Source: an uncultured Clostridia bacterium (GTDB taxonomy: Bacteria; Bacillota; Clostridia; Oscillospirales; Acutalibacteraceae). Taken from it: 64,000 bases of DNA. The position numbers and the translations under genes are program-made. The stretch covers positions 1 through 64,000 of the forward strand of contig CAKNOA010000005.1 of the NCBI GenBank assembly GCA_930990065.1, in the 5' to 3' direction. Below, piece after piece: positions 26,528 to 35,224 of this stretch. The notes below the pieces were generated by a model that made no database searches, was not told the origin of the DNA, and worked only from the letters and a program-made list of their open reading frames with translations. Positions within the stretch are counted from its first letter, which is position 1; every line of letters begins with the position of its first letter.

Positions 26528-28750
26528 TTACCGGGCTTTGACGCTGCCGCTCGCTTTATACGCGCTCTGGCTGCTGCCGGAAACCGCACGCACCGTGTAA
26601 CTATACGTTGTGCCTTTTTTCGCTTTTTTGTCCGTGTATTTGACCGACGTGGTGGTCGCGATGCGCTGCCAGGAGCCGCCCGCTGCTTTGCGGTAGACAT
26701 TATAGCTCTTCGCGCCCTTTACGCTGCCCCAGCTCACCGTCACGCTGCCGGTACCGGCTTTGACGCTGACGCTCGGGGTGCTCAGCCGCGTCACCGTGCC
26801 GCTTACGCCCTTCTGGCTCACCGCCGTGCCCCGCACGGCTTCGATGGCGTACCGCACCGCCTGGCCGTTCCCGGCGCCGGTATCGGTGTAGGAAAGGGTT
26901 TTCACCGTCGTAAGAAGCACAAACCCTTTGCCGCTGTCCCGGTATACCCGGTAGCCCTCAGCACCCGGCAGAGCCGTCCACTGCACCTTCACCCCGCCGG
27001 TGGAAGCGGTAGCCTGCACCTGGGGCTTTTCGCTGCCAAAGCCCGCGTCTTCCCACACGGCGTACAGCGTCACGGTTTTCCCTTCCTGTGCCTGCAGGCC
27101 GGCGCCCTGCACCGTGTCAGAGCCCACAACCGCGCCGTTTTCCGTCAGCGACCAGCCCACAAACTCGGCGTAGGGTTTCCTAAAGCCGTTATCCGGCAGC
27201 ACCACGTTTTCGTCGTAGGCCACATCACGAAGGCCCTCCACCCGGCCGCCGGACGCGCCGTTGCCGTCAAATACAATGTCATACACCGCCGTGCGGTACA
27301 CCGGGGAAAGGGCCACCGGGCCCGTGACCGTGTCGGTGCTCTGCCAGAGGCGGCCATTTTCGTCGGCCCAGCCTTCGAACACATAGCCCTGTTTCTCCGG
27401 CGCGGCGGGCAGGGTGACGCGGTTGCCATAGACCACCTGGGTGGTTTTCACGCTCTGGAACGTCACCGTATAGCGGTTTACCTGCCAGGTGGCGTACAAA
27501 TGCAGGGCACCGTCATCGCTCTTCGGCAGCAGGCCCGGGCGGCTGTAGGAAACGGAGCCGCCGTTTTTCACCGCAATGGCCCCGTTTTCCGTCAGGGACC
27601 AGCCCGAGAGGGTGGCGTGGTCTTTTGTAAAGGCGCTGCCGTTCGGGGTAAAAGCCTTACCAAAATAGGCCGTCAACACCTGGCTTTCCGTGCCGTTATG
27701 CAGCACCACCTGGTAGCTCTGGCCGGAAAAGTCCTTTACCTGCCACACGGCGGTGGCGGTGACCGTTTTGCCGTCTACATCCGTCAGGTTTTTCACCGAG
27801 CTGCCGGCGGCATAGACCGTCGAGCCGATCTGCCAGCCCACAAACTGCCAGTCACTGTCTACCGGGTTGGGTCCTTCAGGCAGGTTGCCCGCCTGATCGT
27901 AGGAGAGCGTCAGGTTTTCCGCCAGACCCGTTGCCTTCTGGCTGCCGGACGAAAACGCCACCTTATACGAAACGGGTTCATACGCGGCATACAGTGTCTG
28001 GCCTTCGCACACCACGGTATCGCTTTCCGACAGCGGGCGGCTGTGCCCGGCGTCTTCATACCACTGCACCGTGTAACCCTTGGGGGTGTTCTGTTCCCAC
28101 AAGTAGTCGCCCAGCGGGTACTTCGTGCCGTTATCCGGCAGGGTGATCTGCGTGAGGGTATTAAAGTTAGCGATAAAGCCCTGGCCGTCGGTTAGTGCGC
28201 AGCCGGACAGATCCAGTTCCGTCAGGAAGTTATCGTTTACGTGCAAAAACGTAAGCGCTTTCAGCCCCGAGACATCTAAGGTTGTCAGCCGGTTGCCCAT
28301 CACGTCCAGCACCTTCAGGGTGTGGTTGTCTTTCGGCAGCGTGAGGGAAACAAGGCGGTTATTACTTACAAACGCGGCTTCCAGTTCCGTATTCTGCGAC
28401 AAATCCAGTTCCGTCAGCCGGCACAGCTGGGCGTTGAGCACCTGCAAATGGGGGAACACTTCCACGCCCTTTAGTGACGCAACCGGTCCTTCCTGTACGT
28501 CCAGCGCCGTCACGGCGTCCCGTTCGCCCTGCGACAATACGTTGTCGCCGTTTGTGTCAAACTCGTCTTTGACCATCTGGCGGAACGTGTCATCGGGGAA
28601 ATTATCCTGTGTAATCGCCACGTCCCCGTTCTTTTCCACCATGACAAGCGCGCTTTCGTTTTCCCCACCCGGCAGGGTGTCAGCCCACACCGCCGGGGTG
28701 GCGCTCAGCGGCACCAGTACGGCCAGCCATGCTGCTATCCACTTTTTCAT
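26528..28750 (-). CDS. Secreted leucine-rich / InlB-repeat / Fn3 protein
   Basis: 740-residue exported protein. Signal peptide MKKWIAAWLAVLVPLSATPA with the cut after VWA. Residues about 45-215 hold leucine-rich repeats (TELDLSQNTELEAA; VLDVMGNRLTTLDVSGLKAL) after an EF-like DTNGDNVLSQGE motif. Residues about 225-560 hold several Listeria-Bacteroides (InlB B) repeats (GYVFEGWADENGRLWQ). Residues about 570-740 hold two fibronectin III domains (VKVQWTALPGAEGYRVYRDS; VTVSWGSVKGAKSYNVYRKA). No wall anchor is visible, so it is probably released or held by the repeats. The start is the second ATG, ten bases after GGAG. Its role, perhaps adhesion, is inferred. Confidence 0.85.
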   Translation of the reverse strand: MKKWIAAWLAVLVPLSATPAVWADTLPGGENESALVMVEKNGDVAITQDNFPDDTFRQMVKDEFDTNGDNVLSQGERDAVTALDVQEGPVASLKGVEVFPHLQVLNAQLCRLTELDLSQNTELEAAFVSNNRLVSLTLPKDNHTLKVLDVMGNRLTTLDVSGLKALTFLHVNDNFLTELDLSGCALTDGQGFIANFNTLTQITLPDNGTKYPLGDYLWEQNTPKGYTVQWYEDAGHSRPLSESDTVVCEGQTLYAAYEPVSYKVAFSSGSQKATGLAENLTLSYDQAGNLPEGPNPVDSDWQFVGWQIGSTVYAAGSSVKNLTDVDGKTVTATAVWQVKDFSGQSYQVVLHNGTESQVLTAYFGKAFTPNGSAFTKDHATLSGWSLTENGAIAVKNGGSVSYSRPGLLPKSDDGALHLYATWQVNRYTVTFQSVKTTQVVYGNRVTLPAAPEKQGYVFEGWADENGRLWQSTDTVTGPVALSPVYRTAVYDIVFDGNGASGGRVEGLRDVAYDENVVLPDNGFRKPYAEFVGWSLTENGAVVGSDTVQGAGLQAQEGKTVTLYAVWEDAGFGSEKPQVQATASTGGVKVQWTALPGAEGYRVYRDSGKGFVLLTTVKTLSYTDTGAGNGQAVRYAIEAVRGTAVSQKGVSGTVTRLSTPSVSVKAGTGSVTVSWGSVKGAKSYNVYRKAAGGSWQRIATTTSVKYTDKKAKKGTTYSYTVRAVSGSSQSAYKASGSVKAR

Positions 28751-28871
28751 AAGCATCTTTCTCCTTTTCTCCTTTTTCCATGCGCCCGCCGTTTCCTGTT
28801 GTTTTTCCCGGCCGTACCGGCGTACCGTGGAGCTGGTCAGGGGTTCAAAAGGAATTTTTTAAATTTTTTTC

Positions 28872-28900
28872 ATTATAATGTCCATTTAGATAACCATCAA
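28872..28900 (-). promoter_or_regulatory. Sigma-A promoter of the leucine-rich protein gene
   Basis: Minus strand: TTGATG (28900-28895), 17 bases, TATAAT (28877-28872). The leader is about 115 bases. The rest of the 386-base gap 28751-29136 is AT-rich; a weak plus-strand candidate for the AbrB-like gene is TTGCTT (29057) with GATGAT (29080) at 17 bases. Confidence 0.8.
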
Positions 28901-29136
28901 GAACATTTCCTATTTTTGTGATGGGATTACTTGCCAAACATTTCTCCCGGTTTGCCCCCTTTTTTGTGCCCCTTGGCCTTTTGGCGCAAAAAAAGGCGCC
29001 TTTTCCCGGATTTTTTCCAAAAAATGGGAAAAGTGCAGAAAAAAATCAAAAAAGGCTTGCTTTTTCCACCGTGTTATGCGATGATGGAATTGGTAAATTC
29101 TGTATATTTTGTTTGAAGAGACAGGAGGTATGATGT

Positions 29137-29391
29137 ATGGGAAGAAAACGCGGGCTCATCCGCCGGGTTGACCAGCTGGGGCGCATTGTCCTGCCCATGG
29201 AAGCCAGAAAAATGCTGCATATTCAGGAAAAGGACGGGCTGGAAATCCTTGTGGATACGGAAAAAGGCCAGATCATTTTGCAAAAAGTGGAGGATTCGTG
29301 CTTTTTGTGCCGGTCGACCGAAGACCTGAAAGAGGTCAAAGACGGGCTTTTCCTGTGCCGCAACTGCATCCGCCATTTGTCGCAGGAATGA
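29137..29391 (+). CDS. AbrB-family transition-state regulator
   Basis: 84-residue DNA-binding protein. Residues 1-50 are a swapped-hairpin AbrB domain (GLIRRVDQLGRIVLPMEARK, LEILVDTEKGQIILQK). Residues 53-79 add a CxxC..CxxC knuckle (CFLC, then CRNC), as in many clostridial AbrB proteins. An ACAGGAGGT ribosome site fixes the start. Single-gene unit with a strong terminator. It is related to SpoVT/AbrB regulators of stationary-phase genes; targets are unknown. Confidence 0.9.
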   Translation: MGRKRGLIRRVDQLGRIVLPMEARKMLHIQEKDGLEILVDTEKGQIILQKVEDSCFLCRSTEDLKEVKDGLFLCRNCIRHLSQE

Positions 29392-29400
29392 TCCCCCACC

Positions 29401-29462
29401 GAAAAAAAAGAGCCGCTCCCGTTTTCCCCCTTTTGGGGGAGCGGGAACGGCTTTTTTTCTTT
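29401..29462. terminator. Bidirectional terminator
   Basis: AGCCG-CTCCCG..CCCCC pairs with GGGGG..GCGGGA-CGGCT around TTTT; A8 precedes and T7 follows. It separates the AbrB-like gene and cdaR, which converge. Confidence 0.88.
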
Positions 29463-29479
29463 TGTGAGGGGCCGGGACG

Positions 29480-30859
29480 CTAACCAATATAGGCGCTGAT
29501 GGTGTACTTGCCTACCGCCCAACAGCTGGTGGAACCTGTCACGCCCACGGTGGCGGCCAGTTCGGCGCTGCCGCTCAGTTCCGTTTGGCCGGTCATGTCT
29601 ACCTGCATATACAGGTCGTCCGCCGTCAATTGCGACATAATCGAATCCGGCCCGATGAGCGTCACGTTCACCGAACCGGTGAGCACGTCCACACTGTGGT
29701 CTTTACTTGCGTTAATCACCGAAATATTCGTAACGGTAAACGACTTCTGGCTGTACCCGTCCAAATCCACTTTTACCTGGGCGGTCCACACGTTGCTCAC
29801 GTTCTTAAACCCGCTGGGCAGGGTCACGTCGGCCTCCAGCACCGGGTTATTAAAATCGACCTGCGACAAATCCACCGGTTCCAGCGATAGTTCCGTCATG
29901 TCCGTGATGGAATCCTCCGGCCCGGCCACTTCAATACGGCTGGGGGTCACCTCCAACCGGCTGGCGCCAAACCCGGTGGGGGTCTTACTCAGGGTGGCGG
30001 TCAGATCCAGCGTCTTGCGCAAATACACCGGGATGGTCACATCCACTTTGCTGGCGCTGAGCTGCAAATTGTCGTCGGTGATCACCATGCCGTACTGGTC
30101 ATACGCCACCAGTTTGGCCGACACGGTGGTGGTGCTGGTCAGCGCGTCGTGGATATCGTATTCCGCCTGCACGGTGCTCACTTTATCCACGCTGCTGCGG
30201 GGGCCGCTCACAGCCACGGTTTCCGCCGCCAGGGTGGGGGTACTGGCATAATAGTTGGAATTGACGGAATATTTCACGTTATTGTCAATGGTAAAGTTCT
30301 TTTCCTCGTACACATCCACGTCCACCGAAATGGCCGACGGGTCCACACTGACGATTTCGTAATCCGACAAGACCCCGCCCCCCTTTTTCTGGGCGGTCAG
30401 GGCTAAGGTGTACGTGGTCATGCCGTCGGCGCTTTTCACGTCGGCGGACAGCGTGCCCACCACTTCCAGGTCTTCGGCGGTAATGCGGTTGACAATAATG
30501 CTGTTCCCCGACACCGACACGTTGGCCGTCTGCTGCGACTGGTCAAACACCCGCAGCCCGGCTTCCCTGGACGCATCGCTCATTTCGATGGTGATGGGGA
30601 CATCATACACCACCCGCGGGCGGTTGCTTACATTGGAATACGATACGGCAAACCAAATGCACACCGCCACCACAAACGACAGCGCCAAAATGAATTTGTT
30701 ATTGTAAAACAGCTGGGAAAAATCCACTTTCCTCCGTGTTTTCTCCGGTTTTTTCCCGGGCTTTCCGGTGGACGCCGCAGAGGGTTCCTGCCCCTTTTCC
30801 GGCGGCAAATCCGATTCCGGCAAAACCGGGGGTTTTTCCTGTTTCTTCCAAAATGCCAT
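29480..30859 (-). CDS. cdaR: CdaA regulator CdaR (YbbR-domain protein)
   Basis: 459-residue membrane-anchored protein that controls the diadenylate cyclase CdaA. A Pro/Lys-rich cytoplasmic N-terminus, one membrane segment (FILALSFVVAVCIWFAVSYS, about 55-74) and four YbbR-type beta domains outside the membrane are visible (for example ITIEMSDASREAGLRV; VTIPVYLRKTLDLTATL). It overlaps cdaA by one base (TGATG-type junction), so the two are made together, as in nearly all Firmicutes. Confidence 0.93.
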   Translation of the reverse strand: MAFWKKQEKPPVLPESDLPPEKGQEPSAASTGKPGKKPEKTRRKVDFSQLFYNNKFILALSFVVAVCIWFAVSYSNVSNRPRVVYDVPITIEMSDASREAGLRVFDQSQQTANVSVSGNSIIVNRITAEDLEVVGTLSADVKSADGMTTYTLALTAQKKGGGVLSDYEIVSVDPSAISVDVDVYEEKNFTIDNNVKYSVNSNYYASTPTLAAETVAVSGPRSSVDKVSTVQAEYDIHDALTSTTTVSAKLVAYDQYGMVITDDNLQLSASKVDVTIPVYLRKTLDLTATLSKTPTGFGASRLEVTPSRIEVAGPEDSITDMTELSLEPVDLSQVDFNNPVLEADVTLPSGFKNVSNVWTAQVKVDLDGYSQKSFTVTNISVINASKDHSVDVLTGSVNVTLIGPDSIMSQLTADDLYMQVDMTGQTELSGSAELAATVGVTGSTSCWAVGKYTISAYIG

Positions 30860-31722
30860 CAGTGCTTCGCCTTCTTTCTGCGGGGCATCCGCACCGTTTT
30901 CTTTTCGCTGCCACTCTTTTCTTCCAAAAGCAGCGATTCCAGCTCATTGACCAGCGTTTCCCGGGTGTAGTTTCTCGTTAAAATCCCGTTAAGGGCAATA
31001 CTCACCTGGCCGGTCTCTTCCGAAACCACCACCACCACGGCGTCGCTGTTTTCGCTCATGCCCAGCGCCGCCCGGTGCCGCGTGCCCAAATCCACGCTCA
31101 CGGAATCGTTGCTGGTCAGCGGCAGGATGCACCCCGCCGCGTACACCACGCCGTCGCGGATGATCATGGCGCCGTCGTGCAGCGGCGCTTTGTTAAAGAA
31201 GATATTGCCAATCACCGGCGCCGAGGGTTTGGCTTCCACAATGGTGCCGGTGTCGATAATTTCGCCCAGTTTGGTCTCCCGTTCAAACACGATCAGCGCC
31301 CCCATGCGCAGCCGCTGCAAATTCATGCAGGCGTCGGCCACGGCATTGATGGCCCGCCGGGTCTGGGAATTTTCCGCTTCCCGGTCCCGCATGCCAAAGG
31401 GCAGGTTTTTCCCGCTGCGGCCCACTTGTTCCAGGGCGCGGCGGATTTCCGGCTGGAAAATGACCAGGAACGCCACCACCGTGAACTGGAAAAAGTAATT
31501 GAGCAGCTCGTTTAGCATGGTCAGATCCAGGTACCACGCCATCAGGTACACGATCACCAAAATGAGCAGCCCTTTGACCAGCTGGCCGGCCCGGGTTTCC
31601 CGCACCAGTTTCACGGCGCTGTATATAATGAAGGTCACCACCAGAATATCCAGGGCGTCCTTCCAGGTGAACTGGCGGATTAGCGCCAGCAACACGGTGA
31701 AAAATTCGATAATCCCATCCAT
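30859..31722 (-). CDS. cdaA: Diadenylate cyclase CdaA
   Basis: 287-residue membrane enzyme making c-di-AMP from two ATP. Three N-terminal membrane segments (residues 25-90) precede the DAC domain, which has both catalytic motifs: DGA (183-185, LHDGAMIIRDG) and RHR (215-217, GTRHRAALG). A short basic tail ends the protein. It is first in the cdaA-cdaR operon with a near-consensus promoter. glmM, the usual third gene, does not follow here. Confidence 0.97.
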   Translation of the reverse strand: MDGIIEFFTVLLALIRQFTWKDALDILVVTFIIYSAVKLVRETRAGQLVKGLLILVIVYLMAWYLDLTMLNELLNYFFQFTVVAFLVIFQPEIRRALEQVGRSGKNLPFGMRDREAENSQTRRAINAVADACMNLQRLRMGALIVFERETKLGEIIDTGTIVEAKPSAPVIGNIFFNKAPLHDGAMIIRDGVVYAAGCILPLTSNDSVSVDLGTRHRAALGMSENSDAVVVVVSEETGQVSIALNGILTRNYTRETLVNELESLLLEEKSGSEKKTVRMPRRKKAKH

Positions 31723-31785
31723 TTACGGTCTCCTTATCGCCCAGAAGGGTTTTTTCCCAAAGAAAGGAATCCATCTACCTATTTT

Positions 31786-31813
31786 ATTTTACCATATATA
31801 AAAGCAGATGCAA
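31786..31813 (-). promoter_or_regulatory. Sigma-A promoter of cdaA-cdaR
   Basis: Minus strand: TTGCAT (31813-31808), 16 bases, TAAAAT (31791-31786), ending 64 bases before the cdaA start. Confidence 0.75.
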
Positions 31814-31823
31814 CGGTTTCTTT

Positions 31824-32966
31824 TCAGTTTTCCCGTCGAATTTTATCGATAGCCTGGATAAGGGCCCCCACGTCCCCCGGGCGGGTAAAGGCCGACACGC
31901 TCACCCGCACGGTGCCGTTTTCCAGGGTGCCCATCTTTTCGTGGGCCAGCGGCGCGCAGTGCAGCCCGGCCCGCACCAGGATGCCCCGTTTCGCTAGCGA
32001 GGCCGCCACCTGTTCGCTGGGCTTTTCCCCCACGTTAAAGGACAGCACCGGCGCCGAAAACCGGGCTTCGGGTTTGGGCACATAGAGTTTGACCCCCGGC
32101 ATGCGGTGCAGCCCTTCCCACGCTTGCCGGCACAGCCCCATTTCTTTTTCCAGTAACCCCCGCTGCCCTTTGACCCAGCGCAGGCCCGCCAGTAGCCCGG
32201 CAATCCCCGGCACGTTTAGGGTGCCGCTTTCCAGGTGTTCCGGCATCTCCTCCGGGTGGGACAGCGACCGGGACAAATTGCCGGTGCCGCCTTCCAAAAG
32301 GGTCTGTAACTTTTCGCCGTTTCTCGCGATCAGCAGCCCGGTGCCCATGGGGCCGTATAACCCCTTGTGCCCGGCGGCGCACAGGTAATCGCACCCGGTA
32401 TTTTCCATGGAAAGGGGCAGCACCCCCGCCGTCTGGGCCGCGTCGATGCAAAACGGGATGCGGTACATCCGGCACAGCGCGCCGATTTTTTCCACCGGCG
32501 TGCGGATGCCGAACACGTTAGACGCATGCACCGCCACCACCAGCCGGGTTTTTTCGCTCAGCACCTTGCGCAAGTTCCCAAGGGTGGCATCACTGTCCCC
32601 GGGCACCACGCAAAAGCGTTTGACGGTAATCTGCCTGCGCTGCTCTAACGCATACAGCGGCCGGGCCACCGCGTTATGCTCCATATCGGTGCACACCGCC
32701 TCGTCCCCCGGGCGCAGCACCCCCTTAATCACCATATTCAGCGCCTGGGTGCAGTTGAGGGGGAACACTACGCACTCCGGCCCCGGCGCACCGAAAAACG
32801 ACGCCGCTTCTTTCCGGCAGGCGTACACCATTTCGGCCGCTTTTAACCCGGGCCCGGCCCCGCTGCGCCCCGGGTTGGCGCTCAAGGTTTGCAGCGCCTG
32901 CATGACCGCCCGGCGCACCGGTTCGGGCTTTACGCCGGTGGTCGCCGCATGATCGAGGTAGATCAC
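31824..32966 (-). CDS. Aminotransferase class V / cysteine desulfurase-like
   Basis: 380-residue PLP enzyme that probably releases sulfur (or selenium) from cysteine (or selenocysteine). It begins IYLDHAATTGVKPEPVRRA, has the PLP lysine in AAGHKGLYGPMGTG and the loop cysteine in RAGLHCAPLAHE that carries the persulfide. The GTG start overlaps the TGA of the DUF3343 gene (GTGA) and follows GGGAGGGAGA. Coupling to DUF3343 is a known clostridial pattern tied to sulfur/selenium transfer. Confidence 0.88.
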   Translation of the reverse strand: MIYLDHAATTGVKPEPVRRAVMQALQTLSANPGRSGAGPGLKAAEMVYACRKEAASFFGAPGPECVVFPLNCTQALNMVIKGVLRPGDEAVCTDMEHNAVARPLYALEQRRQITVKRFCVVPGDSDATLGNLRKVLSEKTRLVVAVHASNVFGIRTPVEKIGALCRMYRIPFCIDAAQTAGVLPLSMENTGCDYLCAAGHKGLYGPMGTGLLIARNGEKLQTLLEGGTGNLSRSLSHPEEMPEHLESGTLNVPGIAGLLAGLRWVKGQRGLLEKEMGLCRQAWEGLHRMPGVKLYVPKPEARFSAPVLSFNVGEKPSEQVAASLAKRGILVRAGLHCAPLAHEKMGTLENGTVRVSVSAFTRPGDVGALIQAIDKIRREN

Positions 32967-33199
32967 GTCTCTCCCTCCCGGGTTTCCCGGCCCAACACCC
33001 GCACGCCGTGCTGCCGCAGGAACTTTTCGGCTTCGTCCGTCCGATAGGGCACATACAGGCCGTACCCGCACCCATAGCTGCCCATTTTCCGCGCCCGTTC
33101 CACATACGCCCGGTACCCGTGGGCCATCAGCAGGTCCCGGCCCTTCATCGCATACGTCACCGACCCCACCCGGATCACCGGTTTTTCGTCAGCTCCCAT
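32963..33199 (-). CDS. DUF3343 putative Se/S carrier-like protein
   Basis: 78-residue small protein with the DUF3343 pattern: RVGSVTYAMKGRDLLMAHGY, then a central GSYGCGYGLYVP with the conserved Cys, then AEKFLRQHGVRVLG. I begin at MGADEKPV; an ATG 11 codons earlier is possible and neither has a strong ribosome site. It overlaps the cysteine-desulfurase gene, so it is probably its sulfur-accepting partner (inference). Confidence 0.75.
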   Translation of the reverse strand: MGADEKPVIRVGSVTYAMKGRDLLMAHGYRAYVERARKMGSYGCGYGLYVPYRTDEAEKFLRQHGVRVLGRETREGET

Positions 33200-33287
33200 T
33201 AGGTCCCATCCGCCTTTCTTTACAAAATACATGCCGCTTTCGGGGCATACCTCACCCTATGCAGCACCGGCGGAATTTGTCCCTTTT

Positions 33288-33767
33288 TTATCCCCTACTG
33301 AGCAGGCACACCGCGTGGGCCGCGATGCCTTCCCCCTTGCCGGTAAAGCCCAGCCCCTCTTCCGTGGTGGCTTTTACGCTGACCTGATCGGGCGAAACCC
33401 CGCAGGCTTTGGCCAGATTTTCCCGCATGGTGTCGATATACCCCCTCAGTTTCGGGCGCTGGGCCAAAATGGTCGCGTCGATATTGCCGATTTGCCAGCC
33501 CCTTTCCGCGAGCATGGCGGCTACCTGCCCCAGCAGCACAAGGCTGTCGGCCCCTTCGTACCGCTCATCGGTATCCGGGAACCATTTGCCAATATCCCCC
33601 AGCGCCAGCGCCCCCAACAGCGCGTCGCTGATGGCGTGGGATAGTACGTCGGCATCCGAATGCCCCAACAGCCCTTTTTCATAGGGGATCAACACGCCCC
33701 CCAAAATCAGTTTCCGCCCCGGCGTCAGCCGGTGGACGTCATACCCGTGCCCGATGCGCATGTTCAT
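33288..33767 (-). CDS. ispF: 2-C-methyl-D-erythritol 2,4-cyclodiphosphate synthase
   Basis: 159-residue MEP-pathway enzyme that cyclises CDP-ME 2-phosphate, releasing CMP, on the way to isoprenoids. Metal-binding DVH (GHGYDVHRL), [30 protein letters not shown] and [20 protein letters not shown] are all present and intact. Trimeric cytoplasmic enzyme by family. ispD, often fused or adjacent, is not here. Confidence 0.98.
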   Translation of the reverse strand: MNMRIGHGYDVHRLTPGRKLILGGVLIPYEKGLLGHSDADVLSHAISDALLGALALGDIGKWFPDTDERYEGADSLVLLGQVAAMLAERGWQIGNIDATILAQRPKLRGYIDTMRENLAKACGVSPDQVSVKATTEEGLGFTGKGEGIAAHAVCLLSRG

Positions 33768-33911
33768 GCTGTTTCCCTGCCCTTCTCCGAAAACGGCCGG
33801 TTTGTAAAGGCCCCCGTTTTCAGTTCTCGTTTTTTCTTCTCTTTATTGTATCCGGAATTTTACCCGGTGTCAAAACGAAGGCTCTCATCCCGCTGCAAGG
33901 AAAACCGCACC

Positions 33912-33940
33912 TTGCCTATTCTTCCTTTGTGTGATAGGAT
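33912..33940 (+). promoter_or_regulatory. Sigma-A promoter of the CD3324-type regulator
   Basis: TTGCCT, 17 bases, TAGGAT on the plus strand; it would drive the short reading frame at 33974 and the regulator at 34104. The rest of the 336-base gap 33768-34103 holds nothing else I can name. Confidence 0.7.
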
Positions 33941-33973
33941 GAAGGCAACGAAAACCGAAAGAAGGGATAATCC

Positions 33974-34039
33974 ATGGCAAAACGCAACGAAGGCGATCTC
34001 CATGCAAAGCCAGTACCGTGCGACCGTTGCATGGAGTAA
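33974..34039 (+). CDS. Possible 21-residue leader peptide
   Basis: ATG after AAGGGATAATCC, 34 bases downstream of a good promoter. It encodes MAKRNEGDLHAKPVPCDRCM plus one Glu, ending in a CxxC pair, and stops 64 bases before the regulator at 34104. It may be a small protein, a translated leader or chance. No family is recognised. Confidence 0.3.
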   Translation: MAKRNEGDLHAKPVPCDRCME

Positions 34040-34103
34040 TTCTTGTCGCCACCTAAAACGGGCTGGCTTTGCCGCTTTGTATCACGGCAAGGAGGAAGCC
34101 CAC

Positions 34104-34367
34104 ATGAAATATATCAACGCAAACGCGCTTCTTCCCCCGGCGCTGGTTAGGGAATTACAAACCTATATTCAAGGGGGTTATCTGTATATCCCCGCCGACC
34201 CGACCCACCCCAAACCATGGGGAGAAGTATCCGGCTACCGGCAGGAATTGCAGCGGCGGAATCAGAAAATCCGCCAAGCGTACCGGCAAGGCGTTTCGGT
34301 GGAAGAACTCGCCGATACGTACTGTCTGTCTATTCACGCCATTCGAAAAATCCTGTATCAAAAATAA
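34104..34367 (+). CDS. CD3324-family Mor-like DNA-binding protein
   Basis: 87-residue putative regulator. MKYINANALLPPALVRELQT, then GGYLYIPADPTHPKPWGEVS and a C-terminal helix-turn-helix (GVSVEELADTYCLSIHAIRK), match the CD3324 / Mor-transcription-activator-like family of clostridia. AAGGAGGAAG precedes the ATG. It heads the plus-strand patch with an amidase and an acetyltransferase, but a terminator separates it from them. Such small regulators often sit beside drug- or stress-related genes. Confidence 0.82.
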   Translation: MKYINANALLPPALVRELQTYIQGGYLYIPADPTHPKPWGEVSGYRQELQRRNQKIRQAYRQGVSVEELADTYCLSIHAIRKILYQK

Positions 34368-34412
34368 AAAAGCAGGGGCGTCCCATCATCAGGGGGCGCC
34401 TCTGTTTTTTTG
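34364..34412 (+). terminator. Terminator after the CD3324-type gene
   Basis: GCAGGGGCG..CCC pairs with GGG..CGCCTCTG (one mismatch), followed by T7. Confidence 0.75.
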
Positions 34413-34503
34413 TACTCCTTATTGCGGTGCCGTTTGGTAGCTGGAAAATACCCCGCCACCGCCGTACCATAAAAGAAACCACCACCGAAAGGAAGGAAAC
34501 AAT

Positions 34504-35208
34504 ATGTGCACACGCTTTGTATACCGGGGGGACGATATCATCACCGGTTTTAATTTTGATATCGACCTTGCCGTATGGAACCACAAAGTAAGGCTCGAGA
34601 AAGACCTCTTTTCCATTGGCCTCTTGCGCCCGGACGGTAAGCGGCACGCGTACCACGGGGTAAACCGGAACGGACAAGTGGGTACGCTGCTGTATGTTCA
34701 CGAAAACCCGGCGGGGACATACCGGGAAGGGGAAAACTATTTGTCCATTGCCACGTTAACTGAATCGTTTATCAGCGGGCGTCTTGACTATGACACCGCC
34801 CTGCAGGCGGTGCGCACGAAGCAAATTGTCTATGCGCCCGACGCCACCATGCAAGCTATGCTATCCGACGCCCGGGGCCGCACCCTGCTGATCGAACCGG
34901 GGCTCGGCTACCGCGAAGAAGAGGGCCCCTATGCGCTTATCACCAATTATTCGCTTCTGGCCCCCGACAGCACCCGCCCCTTTGTGGTGCCGGGTGATAC
35001 CCGGTATGAGCGCGCCGCCCAGTTATTAAACGCCTGTGACCGCTCTTTTTCCGTTTCCGACGCGTTTTCGGTCTTGCAGGCCGTGAGGCAGGAAGGGCTT
35101 TGGGCCACCCGGGTGTCGTTCGTGTACTCGCAAAACCAGCACACCGTGTACTATGCGGAAAACGGCGATTTTGCCCACATCAAAACCCACCGGTTTTCTC
35201 CCCGGTAA
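34504..35208 (+). CDS. Ntn-hydrolase, linear amide C-N hydrolase (choloylglycine-like)
   Basis: 234-residue putative amidase. Cys2 directly after the start Met is the expected N-terminal nucleophile. GFNFDIDL resembles the RNxD stretch, LITNYS the oxyanion-hole Asn, and the C-terminal [19 protein letters not shown] the conserved Arg/Tyr strand of bile-salt hydrolase and penicillin V acylase relatives. It is about 80 residues shorter than bile-salt hydrolases. It has no signal peptide and a GGAAGGAAACAAT ribosome site, and lies 16 bases before the acetyltransferase gene, probably in one transcript. The substrate is unknown. Confidence 0.65.
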   Translation: MCTRFVYRGDDIITGFNFDIDLAVWNHKVRLEKDLFSIGLLRPDGKRHAYHGVNRNGQVGTLLYVHENPAGTYREGENYLSIATLTESFISGRLDYDTALQAVRTKQIVYAPDATMQAMLSDARGRTLLIEPGLGYREEEGPYALITNYSLLAPDSTRPFVVPGDTRYERAAQLLNACDRSFSVSDAFSVLQAVRQEGLWATRVSFVYSQNQHTVYYAENGDFAHIKTHRFSPR

Positions 35209-35224
35209 CAGAAAGGAGTTTTCT

